Shown piece after piece: positions 53,650 through 61,127 of a stretch of 64,000 bases of DNA (position 1 is the stretch's first letter; each line of letters opens with the position of its first letter). Origin of the DNA: Paenibacillus pabuli. GTDB taxonomy: Bacteria > Bacillota > Bacilli > Paenibacillales > Paenibacillaceae. Under the pieces are notes generated by a model. That model was given only the letters and a program-made list of their open reading frames with translations, did not search any database and was not told the DNA's origin. The position numbers were made by a program, and so were the translations under genes. Location of the stretch: positions 2,108,001 to 2,172,000 of the forward strand of contig NZ_CP073714.1 in the NCBI RefSeq assembly GCF_023101145.1. Direction: 5' to 3'.

Positions 53650-54666
53650 GTGGTCAGTATCAAGGATATCGCCAAACAGGCGGGAGTGTCGATCTCTACC
53701 GTGTCATATGCTCTGAATGGCAGCAACAAAGTGACAGATGAGACCCGTTCCAAAATTTTGGCTATCGCCAAAGAGCTGAACTATGTTCCCAATGCTGCTG
53801 CCAGAACATTGAAGAAGAGAGAGTCCAAAATTCTGGGTGTTTTTCTGACGGATTTTAGCGGAGATGTGTATGGGGATTTGCTTAGTGGCATGAAGTCTGT
53901 ATGCAACGCGCAAGGATACGACCTGATTGTGTGCAGCGGGAAACAATCTCATCGAATGCTTCCGGAACGAATGATTGATGGTGCTGTCATTCTGGATCAT
54001 ACATTTGCGAGCAAGGAACTACTGCAATATGCAGACAGAGGACACAAGATTGTTGTACTTGACCGGGAACTGGAACACCCGAATATTAATCAGGTTCTGC
54101 TGGATAATAAGGCAGGAGCGACACTCGCAATGGAGCATTTGATTGAACAGGGACACACAAAGATCTATGTCGTGACAGGTCCTGAAGGTTCATTTGACTC
54201 AGCTCAACGGTTGAAGGCTGTGAGGCAGGTATCGGAGCGGGAAGCGAATGTGGAATGGATCGAAATTAAAGGAGATTTCGAAAAGAGTGGCGGAGAACGG
54301 GCAGCTGAACGTATTATTCAGGAGTATACTCAACCAGTTGGGGTGTTTTGTCTCAATGACGAGATGGCGATTGGGATGTGTGACCGGCTCGCTGATAGTG
54401 AGTTAAATATTGGTCAGGAGATTGATATTATCGGATTTGATAATATTGAGCTTAGCAAATATGTGCAGCCAAGATTGGTCACGATCGATTATTCCAAACG
54501 AAAATGGGGCGCACTCGCAGCCGAACAATTAATTAAGATTATTGCTGGAGAGCCTGTCGATCATGAACGAATCTACGTGACACTGGTGGAGGGCGGCTCG
54601 GTAAACAGCCAGGTTCAGTCTGAATGTCTCTTGCAAGCCCAGGGTGAAGAGGCGGTTAGCTATTGA
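53650..54666 (+). CDS. LacI-family transcriptional regulator
   Basis: A 338-residue repressor: N-terminal helix-turn-helix (SIKDIAKQAGVSISTVSYALNGSNKVTDETRSKI), hinge helix (AARTLKKRES), and a periplasmic-binding-like effector domain (GVFLTDFSGDVYGDLLSGM, GVFCLNDEMAIGMCDRL, DIIGFDNIELSKYVQPRLVTIDY). GTG 53650 follows AGGGGAG. Lying directly behind the operon it is the obvious candidate to bind O1 and O2, probably released by an oligosaccharide. Confidence 0.93.
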   Translation: MVSIKDIAKQAGVSISTVSYALNGSNKVTDETRSKILAIAKELNYVPNAAARTLKKRESKILGVFLTDFSGDVYGDLLSGMKSVCNAQGYDLIVCSGKQSHRMLPERMIDGAVILDHTFASKELLQYADRGHKIVVLDRELEHPNINQVLLDNKAGATLAMEHLIEQGHTKIYVVTGPEGSFDSAQRLKAVRQVSEREANVEWIEIKGDFEKSGGERAAERIIQEYTQPVGVFCLNDEMAIGMCDRLADSELNIGQEIDIIGFDNIELSKYVQPRLVTIDYSKRKWGALAAEQLIKIIAGEPVDHERIYVTLVEGGSVNSQVQSECLLQAQGEEAVSY

Positions 54667-54723
54667 CGACGACGCTGCTCCTTCTTCATTGCATGGATGT
54701 TGTGTGTAACGGCGACTGTACAG

Positions 54724-54778
54724 CAAGAGACAAGGCTTAGAAGAATTAAAGCATTCTTTTAAGCCTTGTCTCTTGTTT
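54724..54778 (+). terminator. Terminator of the beta-glucan/LacI unit
   Basis: Arms 54724-54746 and 54753-54775 pair at 22 of 23 positions (outer CAAGAGACAAGGC, inner AAGAAT), with a six-base loop. The T tract (TTTAG) is weak for such a long stem. Confidence 0.8.
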
Positions 54779-54808
54779 AGATTGTTTAATTGACCAATTA
54801 TCCAATGA

Positions 54809-54833
54809 AAAAAACCTCTCACAAGGAGAGGTT
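54809..54833 (-). terminator. Terminator of the small membrane peptide gene
   Basis: AAACCTCTC and GAGAGGTTT form a nine-base stem; on the minus strand a run of T follows. It sits just beyond the stop codon of the 34-residue gene. Confidence 0.85.
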
Positions 54834-54838
54834 TGCCC

Positions 54839-54943
54839 TTAGAGGCCTTTGGTTTTGTCATTGTTGTAGGATGAAGTGAGAATGCCTGTAAGGAAGAGAG
54901 CCAGTACAATTGCAATAATCCAAAATGTCAGTGAAAATGACAT
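54839..54943 (-). CDS. Putative 34-residue single-pass membrane peptide
   Basis: A short gene: ATG at 54943, TAA at 54841-54839. The peptide is MSFSLTFWIIAIVLALFLTG followed by a Ser/Tyr/Asn/Lys-rich tail (ILTSSYNNDKTKGL), a single hydrophobic helix with a polar end. The ribosome site AGGAGGTG lies seven bases before the start, a TATAAT (54981-54976) upstream, and a minus-strand terminator directly after, so all parts of a gene are present. Function unknown; it could be a small membrane regulator or toxin-like peptide. Confidence 0.7.
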   Translation of the reverse strand: MSFSLTFWIIAIVLALFLTGILTSSYNNDKTKGL

Positions 54944-55015
54944 ACCATAGCACCTCCTGCACAATCTTTACTTCTATTATAACCATTACAGAAAGAAAAG
55001 GAATGCTTCACTCCA

Positions 55016-56080
55016 TCATTTGTAAAATAAAAAGTGAGTCGGTACCGGTCTCAGGTTCCCGTCCGAAGGGTTATTCACAACCCGGTTGTTCACGATGAGC
55101 GAAGACGAGCCTCCGCCATCCAGATTATAGGCGTCCACTACACCCAACTTGTACAACCGTCCTTGCAGCTCTTCCAGGGTTGCTCCAGAGCTGCCTGCTT
55201 CGTTGTACCCGTCAACTACTATAATCAACAATTGATCATCCTTGTAGTTACCGATCACCGTGCGTGGAGCCCGCTTGGGTGACACTTTCCATTTGGCCGG
55301 AATGACCGTTTTTTGTCCGTTCTGCAAGAGCACGGGTACAAATGTGGCACCAAATTGTGGTTGTAGGCGATCCAGGGAACTTTTGTCGAAAAATTTACCG
55401 CCTACCAGCTTACCGGCATGATCAAGACCTACAAAAAACAGATCCTTAAAGCTGGCTTGAAAACCATTCACATACTTGCCGTCCATAACAGTTGTACTCA
55501 GCGGATACCGTTTGCCGCCGCTGTCTGCAAATCCTCCGGCATTAATTCCGGCAATGGCACCATTGCGTTTAACCGCCTGCATGGTTGTCTCAGATCGGCC
55601 TGGTTCGCTGGCCAGAGCCATCTTCATGGCCGTAGGATCTTTTAACTTGATTTTCATCGCATAGCCCTTATAGGTGCCCGGGTTGACCCTATAGAGTTCA
55701 ATCGTAAGCCGATCACTGTCGATCCGCTCAAACGGAACGCCCAGCTTGGATGAGATCCGTTGATTATAGATCTTTTCCGGGCGAGCAGCTTGAACTGTAG
55801 CCTTCTGCACAAGCGTCGACATCGTGCTCGTTGTCTGATTGTACAGCTGTGTTGTTCTTTTAATAGAAGAAGAAGTCTGAACAGCAGCTTCTTTTGCCCC
55901 TGCAAGCTCATGGCTAATGGCCTGAGTCTGGGTTGTAACGGTCTCTTCAGCCAGACCGGAATCAATGAAATCTCCGGGTTCAAACGGAGGACGAATCAAC
56001 AGCATGCATAAAATTAATCCAACAAAAGGAGCAAGTCCAAGCATAAATAAACGATTAACCTTTTTTACGGGGGTAATCAT
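55016..56080 (-). CDS. Membrane-anchored phosphodiester glycosidase (NAGPA-like)
   Basis: A 354-residue protein with one N-terminal transmembrane helix (LFMLGLAPFVGLILCMLLI), a Ser/Thr/Gln-rich stalk (45-100), then a DUF2233/NAGPA domain: KRNGAIAGINAGGFADSGG, SPKRAPRTVIGNYKDDQLLIIVVDGYN and YNLDGGGSSSLIVNNRV. It is expected to cleave exopolysaccharide or wall-polymer phosphodiesters outside the cell. It starts in ATGA overlap with the coiled-coil gene upstream. Confidence 0.87.
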   Translation of the reverse strand: MITPVKKVNRLFMLGLAPFVGLILCMLLIRPPFEPGDFIDSGLAEETVTTQTQAISHELAGAKEAAVQTSSSIKRTTQLYNQTTSTMSTLVQKATVQAARPEKIYNQRISSKLGVPFERIDSDRLTIELYRVNPGTYKGYAMKIKLKDPTAMKMALASEPGRSETTMQAVKRNGAIAGINAGGFADSGGKRYPLSTTVMDGKYVNGFQASFKDLFFVGLDHAGKLVGGKFFDKSSLDRLQPQFGATFVPVLLQNGQKTVIPAKWKVSPKRAPRTVIGNYKDDQLLIIVVDGYNEAGSSGATLEELQGRLYKLGVVDAYNLDGGGSSSLIVNNRVVNNPSDGNLRPVPTHFLFYK

Positions 56081-56487
56081 TTGAGCAGGTCCATCTTTTT
56101 CTGGAGTGTCTCCAGTTGTTTTTTGACTTCGCTCAGCTGGGTATACAATTTGTTGCTGTTGTCGGTTTTATCGTTTGCATTATCCTTGGTGAACGTCAGC
56201 AATTCATTAAAGGACTGCACCTGGCCCTGCAGGTCGGCTACTTCCTTGGATATCGTTGTTAGCTGCTTTTCGTAGTCAGCTTTGAGCGCTGCAATCTGCT
56301 GTTGATTATGGGTCTGAAGCTGATTAATCATCTGTTGCTGGAGGTGGTTACTATAATAGTAGGTTCCGAGTACTCCAAGTGCAATAAGAACAATCCACAT
56401 GACCAGAAACAGCTTGACTGAAGATCCGGCCTTACCTTTGGCGCTCCGGGTGTGATGGATGTCAGAGGGTTGGACAGAAGGTTTCAT
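56077..56487 (-). CDS. Coiled-coil single-pass membrane protein
   Basis: A 136-residue protein: a 25-residue polar N-terminus, one transmembrane helix (VKLFLVMWIVLIALGVLGTYYY) and a long C-terminal coiled coil (about 48-136, rich in Gln, Lys, Glu and Leu heptads), likely outside. AACCAGGAGTGATG precedes the start. It is translationally coupled to the glycosidase; the two may form a complex. No known family recognised. Confidence 0.8.
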   Translation of the reverse strand: MKPSVQPSDIHHTRSAKGKAGSSVKLFLVMWIVLIALGVLGTYYYSNHLQQQMINQLQTHNQQQIAALKADYEKQLTTISKEVADLQGQVQSFNELLTFTKDNANDKTDNSNKLYTQLSEVKKQLETLQKKMDLLK

Positions 56488-56928
56488 ATCATCACTCCTG
56501 GTTATTTATAGGTACAAAAAAATTTCCAGTCCTCATTCTATCACGCCCCTATTGATTACGCAAAAATGAAATTCTTTGAGAAATAGGATAAAAAGAGATT
56601 GCATCGGAAGGAAGTCCTAGGATACAATTTCTTATAGATGCAATAAGTAGGAACTTTGGGCATGTTTTTCGACTTTTTTAGATAGAAATGCAGGAAATTT
56701 ATACTATATTTTGATCTTTCTTCACTCGGGAAGACAAAAGTCCTGATGTGGTGACAGCAAAATACAGTAAAAATAGAGCTGTTGATACAGCTGTATCAAG
56801 TGTTTTTCTATTTTTCGACATTATCCGACTTTTACTTCTTATATATACGGACTGTCGCAAGAATAGAGACTTCACTTTGGCTCACGGTAGAAACGGAAAT
56901 TGTCCAATACATAACAGGGGGAACAACA
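56488..56928. other. Intergenic region before the LuxR-type regulator
   Basis: About 440 bases between divergent genes. Apart from the nested palindrome at 56769-56815 it is AT-rich with several promoter-like stretches, none decisive. Confidence 0.6.
56769..56815 (+). repeat. Nested palindrome upstream of the LuxR-type regulator
   Basis: The core TTGATACAG/CTGTATCAA (56782-56799) is a perfect 18-bp palindrome, flanked by AAAAATAGA (56769-56777) and its complement TCTATTTTT (56807-56815). Confidence 0.85.
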
Positions 56929-57585
56929 ATGAAAAAAGTATGGCAGGTGGTCATCATAGATATCCACCCCACCAGCATGCTGGGCACAAAATTGATTTTG
57001 GAAGAACAGCAGGATCTGTTGGTACGGGGGATGACTTCGACTGGGTCCGAAGGACTTGATCTGGTGAATATTCACCAACCCGATCTGATTTTGATGGATT
57101 ATCGGCTCCCTGAGGGTCAGGCGGATCAGTATATTGCCCAGATGAAAAATCTGTCGGCACATAGTCACATCATTATTCTCACAGACGAGGACAATGTAAA
57201 ATTATTTCGTCATCTAATCAGTCTTGGTGCAAGTGGTATGCTGTCCAAACAGGCTTCCCCTAGCCAGCTGATTCATCTGATTTCCGGGCTTCGTGAGGGT
57301 TGTGTATCCATCCCATTATCCTGGTTAGCCAGTTCGGAATGGGCCCAGCCCGTCGAGTCTCCGGCAGAAGAACTTATCGTTGAATTAACAGAAACCGAAA
57401 CTTTTATCATGGAAAGAATTGTTCAGGGCGTAACCTATGATAAAATAGCCAGTGAGATTAACGTTAGCAGACGTTCAATTGATAATTACCTGCGCAAAAT
57501 ATACGTGAAGCTGGATGTGAGCAGCAGGGCACAGGCGATTGAACGTTATGCCTTATATGCGAGGCAGACCAAAACCGTATCCTGA
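56929..57585 (+). CDS. LuxR-type response regulator
   Basis: A 218-residue protein with a receiver-like domain (VVIIDIHPTSMLGTKLIL, phospho-acceptor Asp in DLILMDYRLPEGQ, LTDED, Lys in MLSKQASPSQL) and a C-terminal LuxR helix-turn-helix (ELTETETFIMERIVQGVTYDKIASEINVSRRSIDNYLRKIYVKL). The acidic pocket is present (DIHP). No kinase gene is adjacent, so it is an orphan, possibly ComA/DegU-like. ATG 56929 follows CAGGGGGGAAC; the longer frame extends through the nested palindrome and has no ribosome site. Confidence 0.88.
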   Translation: MKKVWQVVIIDIHPTSMLGTKLILEEQQDLLVRGMTSTGSEGLDLVNIHQPDLILMDYRLPEGQADQYIAQMKNLSAHSHIIILTDEDNVKLFRHLISLGASGMLSKQASPSQLIHLISGLREGCVSIPLSWLASSEWAQPVESPAEELIVELTETETFIMERIVQGVTYDKIASEINVSRRSIDNYLRKIYVKLDVSSRAQAIERYALYARQTKTVS

Positions 57586-57727
57586 TGAGCATGGTTTCAT
57601 GAACTCATGGGAACAATGAATCGTCAAGTGTCCCGTTCTGGTCATATTCAGTGTTCATCAGGAATAGGTTGTAGGGGCTACGGACTGCGAGCATAGTTCG
57701 GATTAGGGATGAAAGGGGAACGGACCG

Positions 57728-58951
57728 ATGAAATATTTCTTCGCCTCCCGTACAAACAGGCTTTTGACATCACCGCTGAGGGACATTCGTGAGATGTCTG
57801 GCCGGGATTATTTCATTTCTCTGGCAGAAGAGCTGCCTGCGGAGGAGCTGTTTCCATTCAAACTGCTGGAAGAAGCGGCGCTTTCTGTATTCAGTTCCGG
57901 ACCCTCCGCATTGCAGTACGGCGAACCGGCAGGGTACGGACCGTTGAGAGAATGGCTGGACAACGATTGGAATGCCCGTAAGGGCATTCGGACAGTACCA
58001 GATCAGATTCTATTGACCACAGGTACCCAGCAGGCCATCGATCTTGTGATGCGTTTGCTGCTTGAGCCTGGAGATTCAGTATTGGTCGAGCATCCTACCT
58101 CCCCAGGCTGTCTCGAGGTTCTGGAGATGCAAGGCGCCAAAATCGTGCCCGTCACAGGTGATGGGGATGGTATTCTGCCTGACCTATTGGAGCATCACAT
58201 GCAGCAGGTGAGACCGAAGCTGCTTTTTGCTGCACCCAGTTTTTCCAATCCAACCGGTGTGCTGTGGAGTATGGAACGGCGTGAAGCTGTGCTTGATCTG
58301 TGCTCACGTTATGGTGTGCTGCTTGTGGAGGACGATTCCTATGGTGAACTTCATTTCGATGGATTGGAACCGAGGGACTTCTACCGAAAGTATCCTTCCC
58401 TCTTTGCGCTGGATACAGCGGATCAGGGTGGACATGTTCTCTACATTGGTTCATTTAGCAAAACTGTAGCACCTGCCCTGCGTACAGGTTGGGCTGCCGG
58501 ACACCCGGCTCTGATCCAGGCTATGGCCTCCGTGAAACGGATAGCGGATGGACAGTCCAGCCCCATGAATCAGCGGTTATTGTATCAACTGCTCGCCCAT
58601 TCTCCTTTTAAGTGGAGCGATCATCTCTCCATGCTGAACCGAGAATATAAGACCAGACTCAAGCTTATGCTTGAATTATTGAAGCGTCCAGGTTGGAAAG
58701 GGAGTCAGTACAGCATTCCTGAGGGGGGGATGTATCTGTGGGTACAGCTGCCGGAAGGATTGGACAGCGGAGCCTTGCTCAAAGCAGCTTTGTTAAAAGG
58801 GGTTTCTTTTCTTCCCGGTTCTCTCTGCTCCACTGGTGAACAGGATCATCGGTACATTCGATTGAACTTCAGCCATCCCGGCCGGGATGAGTTACTCCTT
58901 GGCATGAATCTGATCAGTGAGTCCATAACAGAGTTTACAGCCCGGAGTTAA
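57728..58951 (+). CDS. Aminotransferase class I/II, MocR C-domain/2-aminoadipate-transaminase-like
   Basis: A 407-residue PLP aminotransferase without the GntR domain of MocR proteins. It has LQYGEPAGYGPLREWL, TTGTQQAIDLVMRLLLEPGDSVLVEHPTSPG, SFSNPTGVLWS, EDDSYGEL, and the PLP lysine in YIGSFSKTVAPALRTGW; RYIRLNFSHP ends it. Related enzymes act on 2-aminoadipate, branched-chain or aromatic amino acids. AAAGGGGAAC precedes ATG 57728. Confidence 0.88.
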   Translation: MKYFFASRTNRLLTSPLRDIREMSGRDYFISLAEELPAEELFPFKLLEEAALSVFSSGPSALQYGEPAGYGPLREWLDNDWNARKGIRTVPDQILLTTGTQQAIDLVMRLLLEPGDSVLVEHPTSPGCLEVLEMQGAKIVPVTGDGDGILPDLLEHHMQQVRPKLLFAAPSFSNPTGVLWSMERREAVLDLCSRYGVLLVEDDSYGELHFDGLEPRDFYRKYPSLFALDTADQGGHVLYIGSFSKTVAPALRTGWAAGHPALIQAMASVKRIADGQSSPMNQRLLYQLLAHSPFKWSDHLSMLNREYKTRLKLMLELLKRPGWKGSQYSIPEGGMYLWVQLPEGLDSGALLKAALLKGVSFLPGSLCSTGEQDHRYIRLNFSHPGRDELLLGMNLISESITEFTARS

Positions 58952-59195
58952 ACCGGATATAGAAAAGAAAGAAAGTAAGTATGACCAAATCGATGCCTGG
59001 AATTCAGGCTCACAGAAGATCCAGGCATTGGATTTGGAAGCAAAGATGTTACCCCCAAAAGTAATTACCTTATTGCATCCACTAACATTTTTATATATAA
59101 TATGTATTAATGAGTTGTTGTTTTCTTTATATAAGCTGCATTCATTGCAAGTTCGGGAGAAGCACTCATATATTTTAACTAACGGGGGAACAAAC

Positions 59196-59822
59196 ATGTC
59201 CAACATTTTATTTGTCAAAGCAAATGACCGTCCTGCAGATCAAGCAGTCAGCGTACAATTGTACGATGCATTTTTGAGCGCATACAAAGAATCCCACCCA
59301 GGTGACACAGTTACCGAGCTGGATCTCTACAATACAGATCTTCCTTACTACGGCAACACTGTAATTACAGGTGGATACAAAGCTGCTAACGGTATCGAAG
59401 CAACAGCTGAAGAGCAAAAAGCAGCTGCACTGGCAGCACAATTGCAAGATCAATTCTTGGCAGCAGACAAAGTGGTATTTGCATTCCCACTGTGGAACTT
59501 CACTGTTCCAGCACCATTGGTGAACTACATTTCCTACCTGAGCCAAGCTGGAAAAATGTTTAAATACACTGCTGAAGGCCCAGTAGGTCTGGTAGGCGAC
59601 AAAAAAGTGGCATTGCTGAACGCACGTGGCGGAGTGTACTCCGTAGAGCCTATGGCATCCGCTGAAATGTCCGTGAAATATATTACGAATGTATTGAACT
59701 TCTGGGGTATCCAAAACCCTGAACTGGTTATCGTTGAAGGTCACAATGCTTCTCCTGACCGTTCCCAAGAAATCGTGGCAGCTGGTCTGAAATTGGCTTC
59801 TGAAGTAGCAGCAAGCTTCTAA
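59196..59822 (+). CDS. azoR: FMN-dependent NADH:quinone/azo reductase
   Basis: A 208-residue flavodoxin-fold reductase: N-terminal ILFVKANDRPADQAVS, FPLWNFTVPAPLVNYISYLSQAGKMFKYTAEGPVGLVGDKKVALLNARGG and the C-terminal FWGIQNPELVIVEGHN. It reduces azo dyes and quinones, protecting from thiol stress. The codon choice is strikingly uniform, suggesting high expression. ATG 59196 follows ACGGGGGAAC. Confidence 0.93.
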   Translation: MSNILFVKANDRPADQAVSVQLYDAFLSAYKESHPGDTVTELDLYNTDLPYYGNTVITGGYKAANGIEATAEEQKAAALAAQLQDQFLAADKVVFAFPLWNFTVPAPLVNYISYLSQAGKMFKYTAEGPVGLVGDKKVALLNARGGVYSVEPMASAEMSVKYITNVLNFWGIQNPELVIVEGHNASPDRSQEIVAAGLKLASEVAASF

Positions 59823-59844
59823 TAGCCTCATACTTAGAAACACG

Positions 59845-59886
59845 AAAAAGCCTGTTATCTCCATTGGAGATGACAGGCTTTTTTGC
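59845..59886. terminator. Bidirectional terminator
   Basis: AAAAAGCCTGTTATCTCC (59845-59862) pairs with GGAGATGACAGGCTTTTT (59866-59883) with one wobble; A and T runs on both sides serve azoR and the convergent DUF2161 gene. Confidence 0.95.
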
Positions 59887-59918
59887 ATCTTCATTTTTTG
59901 GAATAAAGCTATGCTGCC

Positions 59919-60767
59919 TCAATTATCCCTTCCATGGATCTGGTAGGGAACCGTTATTTCTGCAATATGCTCCAGCTTCGTATCAACAATATGTTGAATC
60001 AGGGGGGAATCCATTTCTAGTTCATTTATATCCCGTTCAAACATATTATTATCCTCAAGCATGTGAGCATGCTCGGTCAATGCCTGCACACCCTTAATCG
60101 TCAGTACATATCGTCCACGGGAGAGCCGCTCAAACCAACCATAATAATTTTTTTGCAGAATGGACGCAGCAGAACCCACACTTGTCAGTTTGCTGATCAA
60201 GGCTGGGGAGGCTTCTCCCTGAGCGCGAAGGGCGGAAGCCACACGTAATGCTTTTTCTCTGTAAGCGGTGACCAGCTGCCTGCGTGTGCTTCCCCCCGTG
60301 TTGTAGTCACCACTGCGCTCGTCGAATTCCTTCAGCAGTCGTTGCCGCCGGATACCACCTTTACGTACACTGGTGCTGTTACCAGGCGTAAAAGTTTGGA
60401 CAGCAGGTTCGCACAGCACATCAATCAGAGGTGATTTGGTTTTGTAGAACGTAACGGTAATAAGCCCCAGTCCGAGTTGTCTGCACAGGGCAGTCAATTC
60501 GCCCCAGCGCTGGTTCACGGCACCACGCTTGCTGCGGTTTCGCTCAACAGCTAGATACACGAAGGGGCTGAGCTTCAGGCGCTGCATACCCTGTAGCAGC
60601 AGAGACAGATTAAATGTTTTTTTCATCTCCACAATGAGTGGTTCATTCTGATCCGATCTGACCCCAACCAGGTCACAATGTTTGACCTCAGCCTTCACGT
60701 CGTAACCGCGTCGTTCGAAAAAGGCCTTTACAGGCGAATATAACTCGGTTTCGTACTTTACTGCCAT
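59919..60767 (-). CDS. DUF2161-family protein with PD-(D/E)XK-like signature
   Basis: A 282-residue protein. Residues 1-130 show a nuclease-like core: VKAFFERRGYDVKAEVKHCDLVGVRSDQNEPLIVEMKKTF, in which D-x(n)-E-x-K matches the PD-(D/E)XK pattern, then LKLSPFVYLAVE. The C-terminal 120 residues contain a winged-helix-like LLKEFDERSGDYNTGGS and LISKLTSVGSAASILQKNYYGWFERLSRGRYVLT. Function unknown; a DNA-processing or restriction-like role is possible. Start 60767 follows AAAGGAGC. Confidence 0.8.
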   Translation of the reverse strand: MAVKYETELYSPVKAFFERRGYDVKAEVKHCDLVGVRSDQNEPLIVEMKKTFNLSLLLQGMQRLKLSPFVYLAVERNRSKRGAVNQRWGELTALCRQLGLGLITVTFYKTKSPLIDVLCEPAVQTFTPGNSTSVRKGGIRRQRLLKEFDERSGDYNTGGSTRRQLVTAYREKALRVASALRAQGEASPALISKLTSVGSAASILQKNYYGWFERLSRGRYVLTIKGVQALTEHAHMLEDNNMFERDINELEMDSPLIQHIVDTKLEHIAEITVPYQIHGRDN

Positions 60768-61052
60768 CGCTTCTGCTCCTTTCCTGAAGTGCTTGTCTCT
60801 GGCCAACTAATGTCCCGTTTCCTGAATTTAGAACCTTCATTATATCATATCCGTTCTTTTTTTTCTGAGCACACAAGATGTCTGATAGAACAAGGAAAGC
60901 CCCAAATTAAGAACTGCGGATTGAAAAAAAGAGGTCAACTTATCCGATTTGCCGCATAGGTATGTAATACACTTTTCACAACAATACATGATGTTTGGAC
61001 AGAGGGTGGCGGGACTAATCCGGACCGCAAGATTGGTATTCAAGCAGAAGCC

Positions 61053-61079
61053 GTAATTCTATTGATTTCTTCATACCAT
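61053..61079 (+). promoter_or_regulatory. Weak sigma-E-like promoter candidate of prkA
   Basis: CATACCAT (61072-61079) differs by one base from the sigma-E -10 CATACAHT; GTAATT 13 bases upstream is a poor -35. prkA of Bacillus is a sporulation gene under sigma-E, which is why this is listed. Confidence 0.3.
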
Positions 61080-61127
61080 TCGGAATGGTTGACAATCACA
61101 CTAAAGGAGCCATGGGAGGTACCAAGC

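Noticed and set aside
59208..59894. 228-codon antisense frame over azoR
   Set aside because: Caused by the strong codon bias of azoR; it also includes the terminator hairpin.
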